This document shows, one piece after another, positions 14,301 through 20,993 of a stretch of 27,528 nt of DNA; position 1 is the stretch's first letter, and each line of letters begins with the position of its first letter. Made by a program: the position numbers and the translations under genes. Source of the DNA: Lachnospiraceae bacterium (GTDB lineage: Bacteria; Bacillota; Clostridia; Lachnospirales; Lachnospiraceae). The stretch spans positions 1 through 27,528 of the forward strand of contig CAAGSD010000105.1 of the NCBI GenBank assembly GCA_900772845.1, given 5' to 3'. Under the pieces are notes generated by a model, which was not told the DNA's origin, searched no databases, and was given only the letters and a program-made list of their open reading frames with translations.

Positions 14301-16727
14301 ACCGAGGGGACGAACTACACCGCCGCAAGTGACCTGACGGACAACAACTGGAGCTTCGCTATTACCGCGAATGGCACTGTTCCGAAGGTCGAACTGAGCG
14401 GTGATAGGACCTACACCGGAAAAAAGATCACGCCGGATGTCAAAGTAACGGTTGGTAATACGGTATTGACTAAGGGGACAGATTACGATGTCACTTACGG
14501 CGATAACATGAATGCCGGTACAGATACGGGCACAGTGATCATCAAGGCGAAAGGGAATTATGCATTTGCAGCGATTACACAGAAATTTACTATCGAAAGA
14601 GCCAATCCGAAGCTGAGCTTTAAGGAATCTATCCTGACCATAACCTATGGCGATATGGCTGAAAATGTACTTGTGAACGAAGGCGATGGCACGGTGACAT
14701 ATACCAGCAGCAATGAGTCTGTCGCGAAGTTTGAGAATGGTAAGCTTATTAGCTGCGGTGTGGGAGAGACTACCATTACCGCAAATTCAACTGCGACGCA
14801 GAACTATGAGTCAGGTACAGCAAGTTACACGTTACGAGTGAATAAGGCACTTATCCATATCACTGCGGCAAATATCAGCGAAAAGATTTATGATGGCAAT
14901 ACGGGCGCCAAGGTCACGGACGTATCCTTTGCCAACGCTAAAAATGAACCCATAAGTCTGGCATCTGGAAATTATGCTGCCACCGGAACCTTCCTCAGTG
15001 CAAATGCTGGGGATGGTAAAGTAACGGTTCATGTAACACTTAGTGATGATTTTGCAAAAAATTACGAACTGACCAGTGAGACATTTACAGCAACGGCGAA
15101 GATCATGCCTATGTCTATCCGTATCAATGGTGTGACCGCAGTACGTCGCAGTTATAGACCCAATGATACTTCTGTGTCAATTACGGGAATAACTTTCCTC
15201 AATCATGCCGGTGATCCTGTTCAATTGACGGAGGATGCGGATTATATTGTGACAGGTGAGATGGAAAATGCGGATGCCGGTAGCGACAAAACGGTTATCG
15301 TCACAGTGACATTGCAGAACGATGCAGCAAACAACTACAAATTTATGAATGATGATCATACGGCTACTACACAGGTGACGATCGACAAAGCCGCAGGAGA
15401 CAGTCTTCCGGTATATAACTTCCATCAGAAATTCACCGATTTGACGGAAAGAACCTGTATCCCTGATTATTCCGGTCTTCCTGTCGGTGAGAAGTGGAAA
15501 TTTAGTGGTGTGCTTACGGACACTACCAGTACCGTAGGAATGGAATCTTTTACCATGAATCCTGCTACCGGAGTGCTGACCTATAAACTGTCGGCTGGTG
15601 AAAAAGGGGATACTGTTAAGTGGACAGTAACCATTTCCGGTCAGAACTATGAGGACTTTACGCAGGAGCTGCTCCTGACTTTGACAGAAAAAGAGGATCA
15701 GGCACCGCTGATCATCACCGGTGATACTACCGTGGTCTATGGCCAGAAGTTGACACTGGGCACTACCGGTGGTTCCGGCACAGGTGCGGTAACCTACCGG
15801 ATCGATGAGGCTGTCGGCGACGGCGAAGCAACTGTTGACGCAGATGGCGTACTGACACCGGTTAAGGTGGGGACTGTTACCGTTGTAGCGACCAAGGTCA
15901 GCGATTCCGATTACAATGAAGTTACCAGCAATCCTTTTGTGATCACTATTACCAGGGCAACATCCACCGGCGAACCACGGTATTCCGGAATCAATACTGA
16001 TGGCAAGACACTGGCGGATGCAGGGCTGACATTGACAGGTAGTTCGTTAAATCCTACAGCCGGGACTCTGGAATGGATAGATGATGCAGGCAATGTGTTG
16101 CCCGATGAAACAAGAGTGGAAGCTAACAGGATTTACAAATGGCGTTTTACACCTGTGGATAACAATTACACTGTTTTGACTGGTGAAATCAAACTGTATC
16201 TGACATACAGCATTATCGATGGTGCAAACAGCTCCTGGACCCAGAGCACGGACGGAAGCGGAAGTATCAGGATCCGAGGAAACGGAGAAATTTCAAAGTT
16301 CCGGAATGTAAAGGTGGATGGAACGATCGTTGATCCTGCGAACTATACAGTTACAGAGGGTTCTACCATCATCGAATTAAAGGCAGATTACTTAAAGACG
16401 TTGGCTGCGGGCACGCACACCTTTGAAATCGTCTGGACGAATGGCACCGCAAGTACCAGCTTTACGGTGGCAAAAAATACACCTGACGAGCCTGAGAACG
16501 ATGATAATAACAAGGATGACAACAACGATAATAACGGCAACGACAACAGCAATGACAGTAGTAACAACGGCAGCAACAATACTGCAGGCAATGACAACAC
16601 AGTGCAGATCCTGACCGGATCTCCAAATACCGGAGATGCTTCCGGCATATGGATCACACTCTTTGTGGTATCCGCCGCAGGACTTGCGGTCATGCTGGTA
16701 AGAAAGAAGAATAACATAAAGAAATAG
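11382..16727 (+). CDS. Large LPxTG-like cell-wall-anchored surface protein with right-handed beta-helix and Ig-like/MBG repeats
   Basis: A 1781-residue secreted protein starting at 11382 behind AAGGGAGGATCCT; the frame runs open upstream but that part is not protein-like. Signal peptide: residues 1-25, cleavage after AFA. A helical acidic segment follows (26-145). Two copies of a module then occur (about 147-440 and 463-790). Each opens with W...D...GYYLTKDVxLTxTW and xxLCLNGHxI and continues with parallel beta-helix turns of the type F-MTGGTIxxNxAxxxGGGVY. From about 830 there are MBG/YDG-like repeats (YDGTPKTATVAT, YTGKKITPDVKV, KIYDGNTGAKVT), a cadherin/Ig-like VVYGQKLTL domain, and a last domain ending TFEIVWTNG. 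A D/N-rich spacer leads to SPNTGD at 1747-1752, a hydrophobic helix and an RKKN tail, which form a sortase signal. Adhesion or glycan binding is likely; the ligand is unknown. Confidence 0.92.
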   Translation: MKKRVLSLCMAFVLSFSMMPMTAFAQGTDAVTEQEAQSSENAADAYAMDEDISGGNAGTQGVEKTTAVQAVQELIDALPEEVTAENVETIKAQLKAIDEAMEHLTTLDETLINTLNTTRYENLCEALNKLVAVQAGNQEHSDSANHGIAGINNWKDIDALDNINSPGGYYLTKDVVLTSTWKPADHVVLCLNGHKITMDNDTDVIQIITKKKFYLCDCTGNGTVTHGTKDSGEKYTGSGVKVENGATFNMTGGTITGNTAENGGGVSMDGGTFNMIGAASISNNIAKTNGGGVYMGSPCTFIMSGNATISSNTVTNGRGGGVCAMKGDGLPKTYKFTMSDNAKIKDNTATTSGGGVDFDGSGKLEMVVSGAPIIQGNSVNNKVSNVCLNGSSITIGSAGLTIGEKGASIGVTTSVIPDEITSVGIVLGATQDDYITCFTPDAGSKYQITRDSSINELVLRLKPHEHYFCGGESCNGQGHTETDKVSFTKWDSTNSLPSAAGNYYLTKDVTLTGTWTLTSNVNLCLNGHSITANGDFDVITVPLGYTLNLSNCETTGQITHASGKTGSGIVVEGTFTMYGGEISGNTTQVLNGGGVLVKGNGNFEMTGGTISTNSAEDNGGGVYVAGGVFEMTGGTISNNNAGQQGGGVYTAAADTFKMAGGTISDNTAQIVGGGVGGQLFTMTGGTITGNTSGNDGGGGVHSSYGIKLSGAPVIIGNKRRDNTESNVFATRTDCIQVEGALEAGAKIGVITDSGLGNNKVKFAINAPEGVDYNSIFTSDVNASIYEVTRDAKGTLYFGTHEHSWNYVLKTGSTDTIVATCTNATGKCSNPNGGSVTINSPAHVTYGDGNVAEATLAKDNWVADAVDATLITYKIGDTTLNAAPTDAGIYTAGITVGDVTASVIYVIEKATPAASNFNFTPTQNPIYDGTPKTATVATKTDISGMGAVTVKYYKDGKEVSQPTDAGTYHVKISVTEGTNYTAASDLTDNNWSFAITANGTVPKVELSGDRTYTGKKITPDVKVTVGNTVLTKGTDYDVTYGDNMNAGTDTGTVIIKAKGNYAFAAITQKFTIERANPKLSFKESILTITYGDMAENVLVNEGDGTVTYTSSNESVAKFENGKLISCGVGETTITANSTATQNYESGTASYTLRVNKALIHITAANISEKIYDGNTGAKVTDVSFANAKNEPISLASGNYAATGTFLSANAGDGKVTVHVTLSDDFAKNYELTSETFTATAKIMPMSIRINGVTAVRRSYRPNDTSVSITGITFLNHAGDPVQLTEDADYIVTGEMENADAGSDKTVIVTVTLQNDAANNYKFMNDDHTATTQVTIDKAAGDSLPVYNFHQKFTDLTERTCIPDYSGLPVGEKWKFSGVLTDTTSTVGMESFTMNPATGVLTYKLSAGEKGDTVKWTVTISGQNYEDFTQELLLTLTEKEDQAPLIITGDTTVVYGQKLTLGTTGGSGTGAVTYRIDEAVGDGEATVDADGVLTPVKVGTVTVVATKVSDSDYNEVTSNPFVITITRATSTGEPRYSGINTDGKTLADAGLTLTGSSLNPTAGTLEWIDDAGNVLPDETRVEANRIYKWRFTPVDNNYTVLTGEIKLYLTYSIIDGANSSWTQSTDGSGSIRIRGNGEISKFRNVKVDGTIVDPANYTVTEGSTIIELKADYLKTLAAGTHTFEIVWTNGTASTSFTVAKNTPDEPENDDNNKDDNNDNNGNDNSNDSSNNGSNNTAGNDNTVQILTGSPNTGDASGIWITLFVVSAAGLAVMLVRKKNNIKK
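12130..13480 (+). repeat. Beta-helix coding repeats
   Basis: Short degenerate repeats of about 60-75 bases encode the turns GGTIxxNxAxxxGGGVY within the surface-protein gene. The tightest run is 13190-13450, with ATGACCGGAGGTACCAT-like units recurring at least four times. Recombination between units could change the number of helix turns. Confidence 0.75.
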
Positions 16728-16739
16728 TATTTGAATCAG

Positions 16740-16781
16740 ACAGCCTCACTGCAGGGATGAAATCTGTGGCGAGGCTGTTTT
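16740..16781 (+). terminator. Terminator after the surface-protein gene
   Basis: ACAGCCTC (16740-16747) pairs with GAGGCTGT (16771-16778), followed by TTTT. Confidence 0.75.
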
Positions 16782-16852
16782 GCACTTCTTACGGAAATAT
16801 AGGATGCAAGTTGCTCAAATCCAGAGGATGCAAATTTGGCTATTTTGCTACG

Positions 16853-16881
16853 TTGACAATGAAAGACAGGTTTGCTATGCT
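16853..16881 (+). promoter_or_regulatory. Strong promoter upstream of the Rpn pseudogene
   Basis: TTGACA (16853-16858), a 17-base spacer, then TATGCT (16876-16881) with TGC directly before it. The leader of about 190 bases holds a small hairpin (ATCAGC-acaa-GCTGAT near 16918-16933). Apart from this promoter and two AGGATGCAA repeats (16801, 16825), I see nothing in the gap 16782-17073. Confidence 0.6.
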
Positions 16882-17073
16882 CTATGCATAAGCAGATTTT
16901 CTATTTCGAATTTCTATATCAGCACAAGCTGATGTCTATGACTTCAGAGGAATCCCTGCTTAATTACCCAATGATTATTACAATAGAGCAGGAGGAAGCA
17001 TAGAATGGATTGAAATTTGATTCTGTGACAGTATCGTTATATTCTCCTGTGGTAAATGCAAAGGAGAATGTGA

Positions 17074-17638
17074 ATGGTAAAACGATACGAAGAACTGACA
17101 ATTGCGGATGATTTTATGTTCGGCAAGGTGATGGAAGATATGGAACTTTGCCGGGATTCGCTGGAACTGCCGAAAAGAAGTCGGTTTTATCAATCCACCA
17201 TGGACACGGATCATTTAAGCAAGGGAAAATCTTATCGGGAACTGCCCGAGGGAAAGGTGTTATTTCTTTGTACCTTTGATCCCTTTGGACTGGGGTATGC
17301 GAAGTATTCTTTTCAGAACCGTTGCGAAGAGAACCGGGAAGGTAGGAGACGACCTGACCCGGAGGATAGATGAGGCAGTAATTAAAGCCAGAAAGAATGA
17401 AGTATGGAGGTCAGAGTACATGAAAGAGTTATTACATGATGATGACGTCAGAGAAGAGGGCAGAGAAGCTGGCAGAGCTCAGGGAAGAGCAGAGGGCAGA
17501 GCAGAGGGCAGAGCCCAGGAAAGAAGTTTTTTACTGACATTGATTCCGAAAATGACGGTTGGAGGAGACGGAGATAAGATAGTACAGCTGGAGAATCCTC
17601 AGGTATTGGAAGCAATGAAGAAGAAATATGGAATGTAG
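17074..17638 (+). pseudogene. Decayed Rpn-family recombination-promoting nuclease/putative transposase
   Basis: The start MVKRYEELTIADDFMFGKVMED and later ELPKRSRFYQ, VLFLCTFDPFG, FxNRCEE, VGDDLTRRIDEAV and WRSEYMKELLHDDDVREEGRE match the PD-(D/E)XK_2 Rpn/transposase family from recollection of its typical wording. Two lesions are visible. First, CRDSL joins ELPKRSRF directly at about 17160, losing roughly 60 codons in frame, including where the family's catalytic RLDxY...ExQ region should be. Second, at about 17330-17345 reading must shift by one base (frame of 17074 to frame of 17276), and the segment between RCEE and TGKVGDDL is missing. The tail has a 12-base tandem repeat (GRAEGRAEGRAQ, 17457-17523) typical of the family. 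A functional nuclease is very unlikely. Confidence 0.8.
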
Positions 17639-17663
17639 GAACAGAATAATATATAGAATCAGC

Positions 17664-17695
17664 AGGAATGCACCTTCACCGGTGCGTTTCTCAAT
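17664..17695 (+). terminator. Weak terminator after the pseudogene
   Basis: A short GCACC/GGTGC stem is followed by GTTTCTC. The rest of the 318-base gap to 17956 is AT-rich, with the promoter and hairpin described next and a lone TTGACA at 17792. Confidence 0.35.
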
Positions 17696-17857
17696 TTAGA
17701 TGGAAGCTCCCAGGGCGTTTACAAAATGGGAATCTCGGATGACTATTAAGCGGATAAATAATTCTTTTGAAATACAAAGTATTTGCAATAATTGACAAAA
17801 AGAATTGAATTTTTCAAGCAATTTAACAAATATAGCAAAAAATGTAAAATAAATATC

Positions 17858-17887
17858 TTGTATCAATTTCCTGTTACATGGTAGAAT
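17858..17887 (+). promoter_or_regulatory. Candidate promoter of the GGDEF-EAL gene
   Basis: TTGTAT (17858-17863), 18 bases, TAGAAT (17882-17887). The -10 is good and the -35 matches three of six bases. Transcription should start near 17894. Confidence 0.45.
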
Positions 17888-17891
17888 ATAT

Positions 17892-17929
17892 ATATTCGGG
17901 TGTCGAGGAAGGGCAGATCTCCCGAATAT
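17892..17929 (+). promoter_or_regulatory. Perfect 9-bp inverted repeat at the predicted transcript start
   Basis: ATATTCGGG (17892-17900) and CCCGAATAT (17921-17929) flank 20 bases. It overlaps the predicted start site of the c-di-GMP gene and ends 28 bases before its GTG. It could be a 5' RNA hairpin or an operator. Confidence 0.6.
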
Positions 17930-17956
17930 TGAAAAGAGAAACAGGGGAGCAAAAAA

Positions 17957-20548
17957 GTGGCTGAAATTTCATTTCGAGAATTGATCGATCCCAGACGTCT
18001 GCAGCATCTGCAGAATGAATTCTGCAAGGTGACGGGCGTGGCGGCTGTCTGCCTGGACAGCGAGAACCAGGTGTTGACGGAGCTGTATGTGGACAAGGCA
18101 TGGAAGAGACCGGATGGGGAAGATCCGATCAGTGCGGAGTATCGCAGAAAAGCGGCGCAGGTGTTAGACAGAGTACAGGCAGGTTCGCTGGAGGAACAGG
18201 TGGTGGAAGAGCTGTCGGACGGCGGACATGTAGCGGCAGTGGCTGTCAGTGTGGAAAATCATACGATTTTGTACTGGCAGGTATATGATCTGAATAAAAT
18301 TGATACGATTTCTTTTTACCAGATCCTGGATCTGCTCAGGGATACCAGTGTGGATATTTACAGAGACCGTATTTCCTGTTTCAGTGCGGAGGCGGAGAGC
18401 AGGAGAAGCAGATATGCGGAAGAAGAAATGAGCCGTAATCTCCATACTATTGAAGCAACTACGGAGATCGTACAGCTCTTAGACAGTGATGAACAGATCG
18501 AACTTGTCATGAATAAATGGCTGAAGATTCTGTCGGAGCATGTTCAGGTGGATACAGCGGAAATTTTTCAGCTGCATTCCGATACGGACACTATGAATGT
18601 GGTCTGTGAATGGCTGGCACCCGGACAGATCTCTTTCTTTGACAAGACCAGTGGCATTGCAGTGAATCCGCTTCTGCAAGTGGAAAAGCCTCTAGTGATC
18701 TCTTCAGACAGTCAGGAAAATGCCGGTTCCGGAGAACTGGAAGCAATCGGGATGAAAGCAGTGATGATATTCCCTGTCCTGAAGCAGGAGAGCGGCAACA
18801 TGGTATTGTCGTTGAATCATAGGAGTAAAGGGCATGTCTGGAGCATGACGGAGATCAAATTCACGGCAGATGCAGTGAAAATCCTGCAAAGTATTCTGAC
18901 CAGAAGAATCCAGAAAAACTCATTGGCCGGTTCTTATGCGGCACTGGAGGAAATCCTGGACAATGTGGGCTGCGCCATTTACGTAACGGATCAGAATACC
19001 GGGCGGATGCTTTTTGCCAATCAGATTTTGAAAAATACATTTGCCAAGGAACTGATGGATCATAATTTCGATGCGCTGCTGCAGTCCAGTGTCCGTAAAG
19101 ACAGATCCAAAGCCATCAGCGTGGTATATCATGCGGAGAAGGAGACCTGGTACGATCTATTGTGCAAGGAGATTGCCTGGGTGGACGGTAAAAAGGCCAA
19201 TCTGTATTCCCTGTATGACATTACAGATAAAAAACTGTATCAGCGCCGCATCGAGCAGCAGGCCTATACGGATTTCCTGACGGGACTGTATAACCGCATG
19301 TGCTGCGAACGGGATCTGGCAAGGCAGATCGATCAGGCGAAGAAGACAGGCGGCGAAGGCGCTCTGCTGTATCTGGATCTGGATGACTTCAAGCATATCA
19401 ACGACGGACTGGGACATCAGTACGGCGATGTATTGTTGAAATCCATTTCCCATGCGTTAAAACGGATCAATGGCATCGAGAATACCTGTTACCGTATGGG
19501 CGGCGATGAATTTGTCATCGTCATCCCACCCGACAGCTATCCCCGGTTTGAAAATATTGTGGAAGACATTAAAAAAATCTTTAGTAAGCCCTGGTTTTTG
19601 AAGGATGCGGATTATTACTGTACCATGAGTATGGGCGTCGTTACCTTCCCTGATGCCGGGGACTCCGTGGCGGATCTGATCAAAAAAGCGGATATTGCCA
19701 TGTATGAGGCGAAAAAGACTGGTAAAAACCGGGTGGCAACCTATCGTGAAGGTATCGATTCCGTATCCGGCAGACGTCTGGACATGGAGAAAAACATGCG
19801 TGATGCTACGGTAGAAGGCTACCGCGAATTTGAGGTGTATTATCAGCCTATCATTAATATCCAGGGTGGAAAGGATGTTTGTGCCGGTGCCGAGGCACTG
19901 ATCCGCTGGAACAGTGCAAAGCTGGGATTTATCTCACCGGCGGAATTTATCCCGCTGGCAGAGTATCTGGGACTGATCAACCCTATCGGCAACTATGTGC
20001 TGACAGAGGCCTGCACCCGCTGTAAACGCTGGAACGAATCCGGCTATCCGGATTATAAGGTGAACGTCAACCTCTCCGTGGTTCAGCTCCTGCAGCCGGA
20101 CATCGTGGAGACGGTGGAAAAGGCATTGCAGGACACCGGTCTGTCTCCGAAGAACCTGACACTGGAAGTGACGGAGAGTCTTGCCATCAACGATATGGAG
20201 CGCATGAAGGAGATCCTGAACCGGATCAAGGCTCTGGGCGTCTCCCTGGCACTGGATGATTTCGGAACCGGTTATTCGTCCCTGAACCATATCCGGGAGA
20301 TCCCTATTGATGTCATCAAGGTGGATCAGAGCTTCGTCAAGGATCTGGCGGAGGATGCCTACTCCCAGTCCTTTATCAAGATGGTTGCGGAGCTGGCACA
20401 GACCATCGGGGTCAGCGTCTGCGTGGAAGGTATCGAGACTCCGGAGCAGCTCAGAGTATTGCAGGGCATGAAGGTCAAATACATTCAGGGATACTATTTC
20501 GACCGTCCGATGGAGAGACATGCATTCGAGGCAAAATATGTGAAGTAA
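17957..20548 (+). CDS. PocR-like/GAF/PAS/GGDEF/EAL cyclic-di-GMP enzyme
   Basis: An 863-residue soluble protein starting at GTG 17957 behind AGGGGAG. Domains in order: a PocR-like sensor (about 4-120, FRELIDPRRLQHLQNEFCKVTG) lacking the family's usual cysteines; a GAF-like domain (about 165-315); a PAS-like domain (about 328-430, LEEILDNVGCAIYVTDQNTG); GGDEF (about 434-595) with intact GGDEF at 515-519; and EAL (about 610-863). The EAL residues are present: EAL 646-648, the asparagine in NVNLSVVQL, LEVTES, DDFGTGYSS at 767, IKVDQSF, CVEGIETPEQ and IQGYYFDRP, so phosphodiesterase activity is likely. The GGDEF domain has no RxxD inhibitory site (GIEN in its place). No membrane helix is present, so sensing is cytosolic. 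Which activity dominates cannot be read. Confidence 0.93.
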   Translation: MAEISFRELIDPRRLQHLQNEFCKVTGVAAVCLDSENQVLTELYVDKAWKRPDGEDPISAEYRRKAAQVLDRVQAGSLEEQVVEELSDGGHVAAVAVSVENHTILYWQVYDLNKIDTISFYQILDLLRDTSVDIYRDRISCFSAEAESRRSRYAEEEMSRNLHTIEATTEIVQLLDSDEQIELVMNKWLKILSEHVQVDTAEIFQLHSDTDTMNVVCEWLAPGQISFFDKTSGIAVNPLLQVEKPLVISSDSQENAGSGELEAIGMKAVMIFPVLKQESGNMVLSLNHRSKGHVWSMTEIKFTADAVKILQSILTRRIQKNSLAGSYAALEEILDNVGCAIYVTDQNTGRMLFANQILKNTFAKELMDHNFDALLQSSVRKDRSKAISVVYHAEKETWYDLLCKEIAWVDGKKANLYSLYDITDKKLYQRRIEQQAYTDFLTGLYNRMCCERDLARQIDQAKKTGGEGALLYLDLDDFKHINDGLGHQYGDVLLKSISHALKRINGIENTCYRMGGDEFVIVIPPDSYPRFENIVEDIKKIFSKPWFLKDADYYCTMSMGVVTFPDAGDSVADLIKKADIAMYEAKKTGKNRVATYREGIDSVSGRRLDMEKNMRDATVEGYREFEVYYQPIINIQGGKDVCAGAEALIRWNSAKLGFISPAEFIPLAEYLGLINPIGNYVLTEACTRCKRWNESGYPDYKVNVNLSVVQLLQPDIVETVEKALQDTGLSPKNLTLEVTESLAINDMERMKEILNRIKALGVSLALDDFGTGYSSLNHIREIPIDVIKVDQSFVKDLAEDAYSQSFIKMVAELAQTIGVSVCVEGIETPEQLRVLQGMKVKYIQGYYFDRPMERHAFEAKYVK

Positions 20549-20715
20549 CAGTTCAGCCATAGAATGACAAAAGAGGCGTTGGGGGCTTGCACACAAAGAG
20601 CCGCTTTTGTCATTCTATGAGCGGAGCGCCCAAAACATGAATAAAAGATGAGCTGCAAAGCAGCGACGGCTGCGCAGCAGACGCTTTTATGAATGTTTTG
20701 GGGCAGAACTGTTAC
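20545..20715 (+). repeat. Composite nested palindromic element with two internal stems
   Basis: Outer arms GTAACAGTTC (20545-20554) and GAACTGTTAC (20706-20715) are perfect complements and include the stop codon of the GGDEF-EAL gene. Inside, stem A is a perfect 16-bp helix (20558-20573 with 20604-20619), extended by GGC/GCC across one mismatch. Stem B pairs CCCAAAACAT (20629-20638) with ATGTTTTGGG (20693-20702) and ATAAAAG (20641-20647) with CTTTTAT (20684-20690) around a tandem GA/GA mismatch. Stem B's loop holds GCTGC-aaa-GCAGC and GCTGC-GCAGC. The fold resembles a three-way junction. It has no T run, so it is not a standard terminator; the likely choices are a repeat/MITE-like element or a structured RNA. 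Confidence 0.8.
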
Positions 20716-20742
20716 GGAAGCAACAAAATCATCAAAACCCCC

Positions 20743-20772
20743 TTGCCAAAGTAAGGGGAATCATGCTACTAT
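20743..20772 (+). promoter_or_regulatory. Promoter of the ZTP-riboswitch purine operon
   Basis: TTGCCA (20743-20748), 18 bases, TACTAT (20767-20772) with an upstream TGC. The start near 20779 falls just before riboswitch stem P1. The -35 lies in a small dyad (CCCCTT 20739-20744, AAGGGG 20753-20758). Confidence 0.6.
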
Positions 20773-20778
20773 AAAAAC

Positions 20779-20893
20779 AGCTACACGACTGGCGGAGCGC
20801 AGCTTGCTGCAGTGGAGATACCCACAGGGAGTGTAGAATAGTGAAAGCCGACCGCCTGGGCACCGTCTATTTCTGGTGCTTAGGCGGTTTTTT
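20779..20893 (+). ncRNA. ZTP (pfl) riboswitch with intrinsic terminator
   Basis: The aptamer landmarks of the pfl/ZTP class are present. P1 is CTACAC (20781-20786) with GTGTAG (20831-20836). The conserved ACTGGCGG sits at 20788-20795. A GTGG/CCAC hairpin lies at 20812-20825, followed by AGGGAGTGTAG, a linker, and the hallmark CCGCCTGGGC at 20852-20861. CCGCC can pair with GGCGG of the aptamer as the pseudoknot, or within a 13-bp terminator stem (20852-20864 with 20875-20887) followed by six T. Ligand-stabilised pseudoknot formation would block the terminator, so high ZMP/ZTP should switch on the downstream IMP cyclohydrolase and AICAR formyltransferase. This agrees with established knowledge that the class controls purine and folate genes. 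Confidence 0.9.
20852..20893 (+). terminator. Riboswitch terminator
   Basis: CCGCCTGGGCACC pairs with GGTGCTTAGGCGG (13 bp with two G-U pairs), followed by TTTTTT. It is mutually exclusive with the riboswitch pseudoknot. Confidence 0.9.
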
Positions 20894-20965
20894 GTAACTA
20901 TTCAGAGTCCGTGACCTAAAACCGCATCGAAGATGCGATTTTACGAATGAGGTTCTGATAGTTAT
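20894..20965 (+). repeat. GTAACTATTCAG stem-loop element, copy 1
   Basis: Outer arms GTAACTATTCAGA (20894-20906) and TCTGATAGTT (20954-20963) pair with one bulge and extend to 20965. An inner hairpin, CGCATC-gaa-GATGCG (20923-20937), is extended by TAAAA/TTTTA across one mismatch. It lies between the riboswitch terminator and the IMP cyclohydrolase start. It shares the 13-base left arm and CGAATGAGGTTCTGA with copy 2. Confidence 0.8.
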
Positions 20966-20993
20966 GCGATATATAGTAAACGGAGGAAAGACT

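Noticed and set aside
16884..17003. 39-codon ORF (MHKQIFYFEFLYQHKL...) upstream of the Rpn pseudogene
   Set aside because: Its ATG lies at or before the predicted transcript start and has no ribosome binding site; no recognisable protein features.
17457..17523. Tandem GGCAGAGCAGAG repeats considered as a CRISPR-like or satellite array
   Set aside because: They are in-frame codons of the GRAEGRAE tail typical of Rpn proteins; there are no spacers.
20792..20800. GCGGAGCGC shared by the ZTP riboswitch and the composite palindrome (20621-20629)
   Set aside because: A nine-base GC-rich match; in the riboswitch it belongs to the conserved core and adjacent variable stem, so the identity is probably coincidental.
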